From UBA4644 sp900555855 (lineage in GTDB: Bacteria > Bacillota > Clostridia > Oscillospirales > Butyricicoccaceae): a DNA stretch of 64,000 nt. Numbering within the stretch: the stretch's first letter is position 1; every line of letters starts with the position of its first letter. Shown one piece after another: positions 8,857-24,400 of this stretch. The translations under genes and the position numbers were made by a program. The notes below the pieces were generated by a model. That model ran no database searches. It saw only the letters and a program-made list of their open reading frames with translations, and was not told the origin of the DNA. The DNA is taken from contig DAWAJD010000001.1 in assembly GCA_052289195.1 (NCBI GenBank), positions 52,214 to 116,213 on the forward strand. The letters are read 5' to 3'.

Positions 8857-8882
8857 ATATCTTTACCTCGCTAAATAACGAT

Positions 8883-9332
8883 TTATCTGATTGATACAGT
8901 CCATTCGTCTCCCGAAACCAAATACTGAAATTCTGTCAGCTCCGGCGTGTTCATCACTTTCAGAAGATCATCAAAATCATCCACGGTTTTTACTACAGAA
9001 AGGTCACTGTACTTGATCCATTCCATTTGGCCTTCCTCTGATGAGATAAGATCACCCGACCACTGTGTTGCCTTAAACAACAGGACAACATACCTTCCAT
9101 TCTCTAAGGGAAATTGTTTGACTCCAACCAATCTCGGATTAAGGATCGTTAGACCGGTTTCTTCCTTCATCTCGCGGATCACCGCATCCACAAAAGATTC
9201 TCCGGGTTCCACATGCCCGCCCGGCAGTGCGTATCCTCGCCAGTCTTTCTTGACTCTGTTTTGAAGCAGTATTTTGTCGCCGTCTTCGATCAGGCATAAA
9301 ACTGTCAGTTCAACATTTTCTGTTCTGCTCAT
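8883..9332 (-). CDS. Nudix hydrolase (MutT-like)
   Basis: 149 aa. The Nudix box is intact: GGHVEPGESFVDAVIREMKE followed by ETGL, matching Gx5Ex7REUxEExGU. Such enzymes hydrolyse nucleoside diphosphates linked to another group, for example oxidised dNTPs; the substrate is not predictable here. GAGGA stands 7 bases before the ATG. Base composition is clearly lower in GC than the core genes, and it follows an acetyltransferase in the same direction, suggesting an acquired group of small enzymes. No membrane or secretion signal. Confidence 0.9.
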   Translation of the reverse strand: MSRTENVELTVLCLIEDGDKILLQNRVKKDWRGYALPGGHVEPGESFVDAVIREMKEETGLTILNPRLVGVKQFPLENGRYVVLLFKATQWSGDLISSEEGQMEWIKYSDLSVVKTVDDFDDLLKVMNTPELTEFQYLVSGDEWTVSIR

Positions 9333-9371
9333 CGATTTATCCTCACAAACTACGAAATGATCTGTGCGTAA

Positions 9372-9941
9372 TCATTTATTTATCTTGAAAGTCAGCCCAT
9401 CATATTTCTGCCCATCAATCTCCAGCGCGCCGATGTCTCTGTCGCATTCTACAAAACCGAGCTTTTCGGCACAGCGGAGCATACGGGCATTGCCCGACCA
9501 GGTTTGTGTGTAAAGCTCGTTCATACCGCTCTCAAAACAATAGTTCATAAAGGTACGGAGAATGTTTGTTCCGATGCCGTTACCCCACACATCCGGTTCA
9601 CAAATATCAATTCCAACGGCATGATAAACAGTTTGACAGTCCTCGGTTTTTCCAACCCATTTGTAGTTTTCGTCAATGCAGTAGGAACTGACCCAGCCAA
9701 TGTGTCTGCCGTTCCATTCGATTTCAAACTTCCACCGATGTGCATCATCCGGACGATCTTTCACAGATTCATAGTATTCCATCCATCTTTTACGCTCGGT
9801 TTCTTTGCAAGTATCCTCTTTTTCCCAGGGAGCATCCCAGTTTTCCCATTCGCGTTCCACCGTGAACCAACGCACATAGTCCTCAATGTCGGACTCAATC
9901 ATATCGCGAAGAATAATGTTATCAGATTCTATTTTCATCAT
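9372..9941 (-). CDS. GNAT-family N-acetyltransferase (RimJ/RimL-like)
   Basis: 189 aa. The acetyl-CoA loop region is seen in DVWGNGIGTNILRTFMNY, and the usual C-terminal NARMLRCAEKLGFVE follows. The overall arrangement (DNIILRDMIESDIEDYVRWF at the start) is that of the RimJ/RimL and aminoglycoside 6'-acetyltransferase-like branch. It transfers acetyl from acetyl-CoA to an amine; the acceptor is unknown and resistance is not implied. GGAGG precedes two adjacent ATG codons, of which the second (9938) has the better spacing. Codon composition is AT-richer than in the flanking core. Confidence 0.85.
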   Translation of the reverse strand: MMKIESDNIILRDMIESDIEDYVRWFTVEREWENWDAPWEKEDTCKETERKRWMEYYESVKDRPDDAHRWKFEIEWNGRHIGWVSSYCIDENYKWVGKTEDCQTVYHAVGIDICEPDVWGNGIGTNILRTFMNYCFESGMNELYTQTWSGNARMLRCAEKLGFVECDRDIGALEIDGQKYDGLTFKINK

Positions 9942-9995
9942 CTATCCTCCATCAAATCCCGAACTGTCAGCAGGAGGTTCTCCTTTTAGCTTTTA

Positions 9996-10275
9996 TCAAA
10001 TCCTTGCAGGGATGGACAGAACACCGGAGCAGTGAGAGATCCGCTTAAAACCGAGCTCCGGGAATTCTCCTTTGAGCTCGTCTACAACAAAGTAGATTTC
10101 ATCGTCATCCCATTCGTCACCCATGTCCTTCTGGCACTGTTCCAACTGGCTTCGGTTTTCAAAGGCGACATCACCAATCAGAATCTGTCCGCCGGGGTTC
10201 AGATGATCCTGCAAAACGCGCAGGAAGGAGACCTTCTGTTCATCAGGCAGATGATGCAAGGAGTAGGTCGCTATC
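9996..10275 (-). pseudogene. SAM-dependent methyltransferase, 3' fragment
   Basis: The minus-strand frame reads IATYSLHHLPDEQKVSFL followed by LNPGGQILIGDVAFE, which are motif-II/III-like segments of class I methyltransferases (YrrT type), and ends normally at 9996. The upstream half, including the SAM-binding GxGxG motif, is missing: the frame disappears at 10270-10280, exactly where the S8 peptidase gene ends (stop codon at 10276-10278). It is best read as a gene cut by insertion or deletion when the surface cluster was placed here. No start codon with a ribosome site was found. Confidence 0.75.
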
Positions 10276-11682
10276 TTACTCGGCCAAGACCCTCCACAGA
10301 AAGGTCACGAGCTGCGCTCTTGTGCAGTCATCGTCAGAGCCGAACGATCCGCTGCCAATGCCGTTGCTGATGCCGTTTTCTGCCGCCCACATGACCGCGC
10401 TTGCATAGTAAGCATCGGCTGCCACATCGCTGAAGGTGGTGCTGCCGCTGACCGCAGGGCTGCCGTTCGCGCGATAGAGGAGAGTCACCGCCTGCGCACG
10501 AGTGCAGGCGGCGTCGGGACGGAAGAGGCTGCTGCCTGTGCCGACGGTGATGCCGTTTTCAACAGCCCAAGCGACCGCCTCGGCATAGTAGCTGTCTGCG
10601 GAAATGTCGGTGAAGCCACCCGCTCGCGCTCCATCCGGAGAACCGGCGGCACGCCAGAGGAAGGTGACGAGCTGTGCGCGGGTGCAGGGCAGATCGGGAG
10701 CGAAGAGATCGCCGCCGACGCCATGAACGATGCTTTTTTCCATCGCCCATCGGACGGCCTCGCAGTAATAGGCGTCTGCCGGTACATCGCCTGCGGGGGA
10801 GAGCGCTTCGCCGCCAGCTTCCGTGCCGATTGGCTGCGCTGCCACAATACCCCATCCGCTGTCCGCGTCGAAGCCAACCTCGCCAATGTCCTGCGCCGAT
10901 GAATAAAGCCGCTCGCACACTGCGTCCGCGCTCAGTTCCGGCTCCGATGCCCAAATCGCGGCGCAAAGTCCGCTGACATAGGCGCAGGAGAAGGAGGTGC
11001 CGCTGCGCAGCTGCGGTTTGGCGCTGTTGCGATTGGTAATGGTCGGCAGGTCAACGCCCTGTGCCAGCACATCAACGCCGTGCCGCTGAGAAAAGTCGGC
11101 GGGAGCTGTGCCGTCCGCCGCGCCCACGCCGATCACACCATCGTAGGCCGCGGGATAATACACACGCTCCGGCGCGGTGCGGTTGTCGTTTCCCACCGCG
11201 GAGACGACGATCGCACCCTGCGCGAGCGCGTAGTCCACCGCCGAGCGCAGCTCGCTTTCATCCTGCGTCATGCCCATGCTGATGTTGATGATGCGGCAGT
11301 GGTAGCGATCAACTGCCGCGCGGATCGCCTGCGCCACCACTTGTCCGTCTCCCCGTGCGTTGACACCTGATGGATAGGCGTCATAGCATACCAAGGGAAC
11401 AATGACCGCCTGTGGACAAAGCGCAGGCAGACCAAGCGATTCTGAGCCGAGCACGATGCCGGCGGTCGCCGTGCCGTGGCCGATCCGGTCATCCGTATCG
11501 CACTCAGGAAAAACGAAGTTCTCTCCTGCCTCCACCTGCGCGGCGTTCAGATGCTTGAGGGAAACGCCGCTGTCTAAAAACGCGATGCGGATCGGCTCCG
11601 ATTCTGCCGCGTATGCCGGAAGTGGGGAGAGCCACAGGGCAAGGCAGAGCAGCGCTGCAAGCAGCGGTTTGCTGTTTTTCAT
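10276..11682 (-). CDS. Secreted subtilisin-like serine peptidase (S8) with three SLH repeats
   Basis: 468 aa. Signal peptide residues 1-25 (ends AYA). The triad is complete: Asp37 (IAFLDSGV), His69 (IGHGTATAG) and Ser230 (SGTSFSC), with the oxyanion Asn in SAVGNDN. The Asp lies only 12 residues after the signal, so there is no I9-type propeptide. Three SLH repeats fill residues ~290-468 (FTDISADSYYAEAVAWAVEN is the clearest) and should anchor it to the cell wall polymer. It is the last gene of the surface cluster and could process the two giant proteins upstream or be independent of them (inference). The gene ends at the junction with the cut methyltransferase. Confidence 0.92.
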   Translation of the reverse strand: MKNSKPLLAALLCLALWLSPLPAYAAESEPIRIAFLDSGVSLKHLNAAQVEAGENFVFPECDTDDRIGHGTATAGIVLGSESLGLPALCPQAVIVPLVCYDAYPSGVNARGDGQVVAQAIRAAVDRYHCRIINISMGMTQDESELRSAVDYALAQGAIVVSAVGNDNRTAPERVYYPAAYDGVIGVGAADGTAPADFSQRHGVDVLAQGVDLPTITNRNSAKPQLRSGTSFSCAYVSGLCAAIWASEPELSADAVCERLYSSAQDIGEVGFDADSGWGIVAAQPIGTEAGGEALSPAGDVPADAYYCEAVRWAMEKSIVHGVGGDLFAPDLPCTRAQLVTFLWRAAGSPDGARAGGFTDISADSYYAEAVAWAVENGITVGTGSSLFRPDAACTRAQAVTLLYRANGSPAVSGSTTFSDVAADAYYASAVMWAAENGISNGIGSGSFGSDDDCTRAQLVTFLWRVLAE

Positions 11683-11700
11683 AGTTCATACCGTTCTTTC

Positions 11701-11734
11701 GCCGCGCCGGAGGGATATATCCCTCCGGCGCGGC
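11701..11734. other. Perfect 34-base palindromic hairpin between two surface genes
   Basis: A 17+17 base perfect inverted repeat, outer arm GCCGCGCCGGAGGG. The T-run (TGTTTTTT) lies on its plus-strand side, so in the direction of the minus-strand genes it lacks a following U-tract. It may stabilise or process the mRNA between the giant SLH protein and the peptidase, or stop antisense transcription. Confidence 0.7.
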
Positions 11735-11740
11735 TGTTTT

Positions 11741-18439
<6,699 letters not shown>

Positions 18440-18457
18440 TTGCTCTTCCTCCTTTTC

Positions 18458-21400
18458 TTACTGCTCGACATAGAGCAGGACGCGGATGGTCTGTCGGTCT
18501 TGGGTCGTCACAAGCAGCGTGTAATAGCCTGTGCTGCTTACGGTGAATTTGCCGTCTGCATCGAAGTGCAGAGAGCTGCCGGAGAGATACTTCATCTGTC
18601 CCGCGCTGAGAATGCCGCGGCGCGCCTTGATGGAATAGGGCTGCGCGCTGTTTTGCAGCGTCAGCGTGTGTTCGCCTGGGCGGAGCACTGCGGTGCTGTC
18701 CGGAAGGATGAGCTGGCCGTCAATGCTTACACAGACGGTGTCCGCGCCGATAACGCGCACGAAGCGGCTCGCGGTGGTCTGGTTGCGCGCCTTGTCGAGC
18801 ACGGTATAGGTGACGGCGTACTGTCCGGCGGCGGTCAGGACAACTGTGCTGCTGTCATAGGTGACCGTCAGTTCGTTCGCTGCTGTCACATTGTCCCAGA
18901 CGGTATAGCCCTTATCCAGTGCTGCCTTCAGCTCTGCCGCCGTGGTGCCCTCGGTCACATAGATGGTGCCGTTGTCAAAGCTGATGGACGGCGGGTCGTT
19001 GTCGATGCTGCCCACTGTGACCATCTTGAAGCTTTCATTGCCCGCGGCGTCCACGGCCGTGATAGCGAAGGTGCCGTTTTTGCTGAAAGTGACTGTCTTC
19101 GGGGTACTTGCGGTCATATTATACTCGTTTCCGTCGGCGCTTACCTTGCAGGCCTCATTGACCGTGATCGTCACTTTCGCATCATTCGTTGTGTCCTGCG
19201 CCACGGTCAGAGTCGGCGCGGTGCGGTCGATGCCTGTGATGGTGACGGGAACTGCGGTTGTGTTGCCGGCCTGATCATTGAGAAGAACCGTGTAGGTCCC
19301 GTCCCGGGTAAAGGTAATCTCCAGCGGATAGTTCTGGTGATAGATGACCGGCATAAGCTGTCCCTGATAAACCTCCGTCCCGCCGTAGTTGACAGAGGTG
19401 ACCGGCTTGCTCGGAGTGATCGCCACAACGACCTGATAGGCAGCATTCGTGGTGTCCACCGTTGTTCCCTTGCGGTCATAGCGCGTTACGACCATCCGAT
19501 CGACCTCCGGCGCGACCTTATCGATGGCGGTGATCCCGTTGAGCGTTACCGCTGTGCTCTTGCCGTTGGGTGCGGTGGCGGTGAAGGTAAGGGTCTGGTC
19601 ATATTTTTCCTTGAATGTCACCGTGACGCGCTCGGGCATTGCGGTGATCGTAACGAGGTCGCCGCTTTGACCGGGAATGGTGTAGCTTGTTGCTGCGCCG
19701 TCTGTCAGCAGTGGATGCTCTGTTGCTTCATTTCCTGCCCGAACGGTCAGATTCTGCATTGCCTTGTTGCTGTCGATGTGCGCTGTAATATTGCTGCTGA
19801 TTGGCCCTGCCGGCGGGAAAGCCGCATCCTTCTCATCCGACGGCGACCAGCGGACGGTCAGCTCCGGCGGCGCGGTGTCGATGCCGGAGATGGTCTGGGC
19901 CGTGCTGCCGGTGTTGCCCGCAATGTCACGGAACAGGAATTGAATGTTGCCGTTGTCCGCCACATCGTACACATAGGTGTTTCTTCTGTCGGTGCGCTTT
20001 GCATCCGCCGGAGCGTTCAGCGTCACGGTATCAAGCTCGTTGCCGCTTCCGTCCTTGACGCTGATGAGATTGCCCTTGTCGTCCTTGTCCTCCAGAGTGA
20101 GGGTGATGGTTTTCTCATACAGGCTCTTGGCGCGGACTGCCACCGTTGCCGTGGGCGGCGTGGTGTCGATCCTGTCCGGCACGGTGAAGGTAAACTTGGT
20201 TTGGTTGGCCATCGGGGATTTGTCCGTCACGGTAACGGTGTATGGGCCCGCTTTGGTGATGGTCACTGTATTTCCGTTGAGCGCTGCGCCGTCGCCGGTG
20301 ACAGCGATGGTGAAGCCGGATGCGTCGACGGCATTGACGGCGAGGTTATACCCCTGCACATAGCCGAGGTTGACGAACTTGCTGTCAATGTCTGCTTGTT
20401 TGTCCGTTGCGAGGAAGGCCTCCGCGCGGGTATAGCTGCCGGCGCGCTTGAAATAAATGTCCACATCCACGGTGGGAGCAGTCGTATCCTCCGGGGGCTG
20501 CGTGGGCGCTTGCAGCGTTAATCCGGCGGGAAGCGTGGCGGTCACGCTGCCGGCGCTGCCGAGATCATCCTCATAGGTGAAGGTGTGCGAGGCCGCGCCG
20601 CCGGGCGTGAACAGGAACGCGCTGCCGGTATCGCCGGTGGGCGTCACATGGCGGGCGGTGGTGTACCATGCGCGGATATTGCCGGTGACGGTCACGCCGT
20701 TGGCGGCATAAGCGTCCAGCTCGGACTGCGTAAATTCCTGCCCCAGCTGCTCCACATAGTAGCGCATGTCGGCCTCCGGCGCACCGCTTACGATGTTGTC
20801 AATGTAGACGCGGAGACGGTAGATATTAGCACCATCACCATCGTTCACCTCCACCATCGTTTCCATGTTTTCGTTGATAGGTGTCTGCCGTTTCTGGGTG
20901 CCGACGCCGGGGGAACCGTCGACAGGCTGCATTTCCGTATAGCTGGTGCCGTTGACCTCGTAGACCTTGACGGTGCCGTTGGCCGCGTTGGTGGTCATGG
21001 TGACCGCCTCGGCGGTGAGCTCCGTGGTGGAGAAGGCGAGGGCGAGGCTGTAGTCCTTGCCGTTTTCTGTGAAATCATCAACGGTGATCTCTTCCGCGTG
21101 GGTCTGACCAAAGGCATCTTTATACTGGATGGACCAGGTGCCGTTGCCGGAGATGGGGAAGGCGCGGCTCCATTCGGTCTTGAACCCTTCGCCGTCCTTC
21201 TCATGCCACGCCCACGACTCCACCGGGCGGACAGGCTGGCTGAAGGTGACGCCGGTCATCGTGTGGTCCGCAACCACCGGGGCCTGATAGCGGACCGGCT
21301 GGCTGGTGCCGGCGCTGCCCGCGTTGCCGAAGGCGTCCGTGGCCGTGACGGTAATGTCCATGGTCGTCCCGTCCGGAACCTTGGCGAACACGCCCTCCAC

Positions 21401-24400
21401 CGTCACATCCAGATAATCGCGGCTGTAGAGGCCGTAGCTGGCGAAATAGGCTTTTTTCTCCGCCTTGGCGGAGTAAATACCCGTGGGATGGCCATCGTTG
21501 GTGGTCCAGGTGATATCCGTTCCGTCGTAGGTGAGGGTGAATGTATTCTGGGAATAATCTTTGTTGAACCCAACATCCACGGTCAAGCCGTCCTTCATGG
21601 TGTCTTGATCGTCGCGGACGCGGAACTTCAGGGTGTAGGTGCCGTTGCTGTTATCCTTGAATTCCAGGCCGCTGATGCCGTTATCCTTGTTGTAGGCTCC
21701 GGGCCCATCGTCGAACCACGGGGCGCGCTGGCCAAGACTACCCACCTCGCAGAGGGCGCCGTGGGCGCTGACGGTGATGACCGCGTAGTTCGCGCCGTTT
21801 TCCTGTAGAGCGCAGCGCCATGTGCCGTCGGCGTAGGCGTTCATTTCAATGCGCTGCCCCTCGCCTTTGGTTTCATCCTGACCATTCTGCCATGCCCATG
21901 CAAACACCGTCGCGCCGGCAGTGCTTGCGCCGACCTCCGGCGTGAACACCAGCTGTTTGGCGTCCTTGTCAAGGCGGATGCTGCCGCCGATGGCCTCCTC
22001 CACGGGCATGATCTGATAATACTTGATGTCGCTCCTGCGGCCGTTATCGTAGACCTTCTGCACGGCAACAGTGTTGATCTGGCCGGGGGTGAGGTAGAGG
22101 TGCGTGCTGTCCTGCTCGTCGGCGCTGAACACAAAGCTCAGGCTGTTGTTTAAGTTGCCGTCCGTTGTGACATTTGTGGGATTGTCTGCCGTGGTCAGCT
22201 CCACTTTATTGTCCGCATGGGCGGTGTTCCATAGCTGGACGGCATAGCAGCCGACATAGGCCGAAGTACTGGAGTTTGTTCTGATGCTTTGCCATCCCAC
22301 CTCGGTTGGGGAGGTGACGGTGACATAATGCTTCGGCGCAGCTGCGATCCTTGCATAAGTCGGATCCGCCTGCGACTTGCTGATGGGCAGATAAATGATG
22401 CCGCTGTCGGAAGCCAGCTCCAGCCTTCCGCCTTCGCCGTAGCTTTCGTTCAGGCCGTAGGCCGTTCTGAGGTAATCATACTCTGCCTGCGGGTCATAGA
22501 TCACGGAGCTGAGGGAGAAGTCGGAATTGGGCTGCACGGTGTCCACCGCGATCTGGCGGTAAGTACTGCCATTGGGAAGCCACGCGCCATAGTCGTTTCT
22601 GCCCGCTTTGAGCGCGAGATGGAATGTGGCAATGTAGACGCCGGATTCGTAGCTGCCCTCCGGCACGGTGACGGTTTGGGAGACGGCGCCGTTGGGGTCG
22701 CGCTCCGGAATTTGGAAGGGCCCGATGGGGATATCGTAGCGGGTACCGGTGCTCTTATTTTCCAGACGAATGTAGCTCTGCTGCCAGTCCACATTCTCAT
22801 ATCTCCAGCCGCGGCGATCGCCGGCAATGGAAACGGTAAAGCGGAGGCCCGCCAGTGTGGTGCGCTGATAGCCCTTGGCGGTGCTCCAGTCGGAGTTATA
22901 GTGCACATTACCCAAATCATCATTGCAGGTCAGGCTGATCTTGCCGAAAAGATCATTGGCATATCCGGTCAAACGGAGGGTGACGGTGTCCATGACAAAC
23001 TTGTTGGAAGCGTTGCCAAGGGTGATTACGCCGTCGGCATTGGCGGCGTAAGCTGTCTTTTTGCCGGCAAGCACGGTAACGGAGAGGTTGCCGCTGTAAA
23101 ACGAGCTTGCGCCAGGCCGTAGGGTTGTCAGGCGGCTCGCTGCTTTCCTGCCTGGGTCCGGAGTCAGAGTGTAATTCCCGTCATCATCCAGAGTGACCTG
23201 ATAGAACTTCCAGCCGCTGCTGGTGCTTGCATCCTCGGCGATGGGCTGCCCGAAGATATTGTAGTCGCCACTCGACACCATCTGGTACACCGCGTAATAC
23301 TCCGAGTTTTCCTCCGCAGGGACAAGGAAGAACAGCGTGTCCTCATTGCCCTGCTCGGTCACCTTGAGATTGGCGTATTCGGTGAAGCTTCTGGGATACT
23401 CCAGCGCATAGTCCGCATCGCGCAGATCGTAGCTGTACTGCCCGAGGCAGATCGGGGCGGACACATTGCTGTTGACCGAGTTGTCCGTCGCCTTGACCCA
23501 GAGATATTGGGAGAACAGATCGCCCTTGTTCACATCGCCCTCGGCGCTCACGGTGACAGAGGTGGACGATGTGACGGTAAGGCTGCCGTTGTTCCAGCCT
23601 GTATCTGCGGGTGCGTCGGTGCCGCTGTCGCTCCATGCGTATTGCCACGCGGAAATGCCCCGCCCGTCGGTGAGAATGACCTCGGCGGTGAGGGTGCCGC
23701 TGCTGCCGCCGCCGTTCAGGGCGCGGGTGGTGCTCCCCGCCGCGGCGGTGGGGGCAAGGTTGTCAATGTACCACGCAAGGCTGCCGTCAGGCAGCGTCAC
23801 ATTACTCTCGTTGCCCGCGAAGTCCTTGGCTCTCACCGTGATGGTGCAGTTGGAGAAGTCCACATAGGTCTCGCCATCCTTGGGGCGGATGTGGAAGTAA
23901 ATATTCTGCGTTTGCATAAATGTCTGTGCCGTGCCGGTGGTGCCGTTCTGCCACTCGCCATCGGCAACTTCGGAGACTGCGTCGGCCTTGACTGCCCACT
24001 CATAGGGATAGGCTTTTTTGTCGCCGTTGTTGTTCAGAATGAAGCTGCCGTAAATGCCCGCATAGCCGGAGGCGGCATCGGAGAGGGTCACGCCGTAGCG
24101 GAATCCCTTGTCCTCCGGAATATAGCTGCCCGCGATCTCTTCCACCATGGGAGCATCCGCGTCCAGCTTGGGCGGGTTGGCGTTGGCGGTGGGGGAGATG
24201 GTCACATCATTTTTATTTAGTGCGTTGCCCGCGCGGTCGGTGATTTCTCCGAGGGTAATGCCGTTTCCGTTCGTAAAGTACATCCGGGTGACCTTGATCT
24301 CCGTTTCACCGGCGGGGAGATGGTAGCCCTCGCCGATGGTGATGTTCCCAGTGACGAACTGCGTTGCCTCGGTGCTGTAGTCATAGAAGGGATAGAGATA

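Noticed and set aside
18440..20521. 693-codon plus-strand frame opposite the giant Ig-like gene
   Set aside because: Same reason: antisense to a gene with signal peptide, strong ribosome site and repeated domains.
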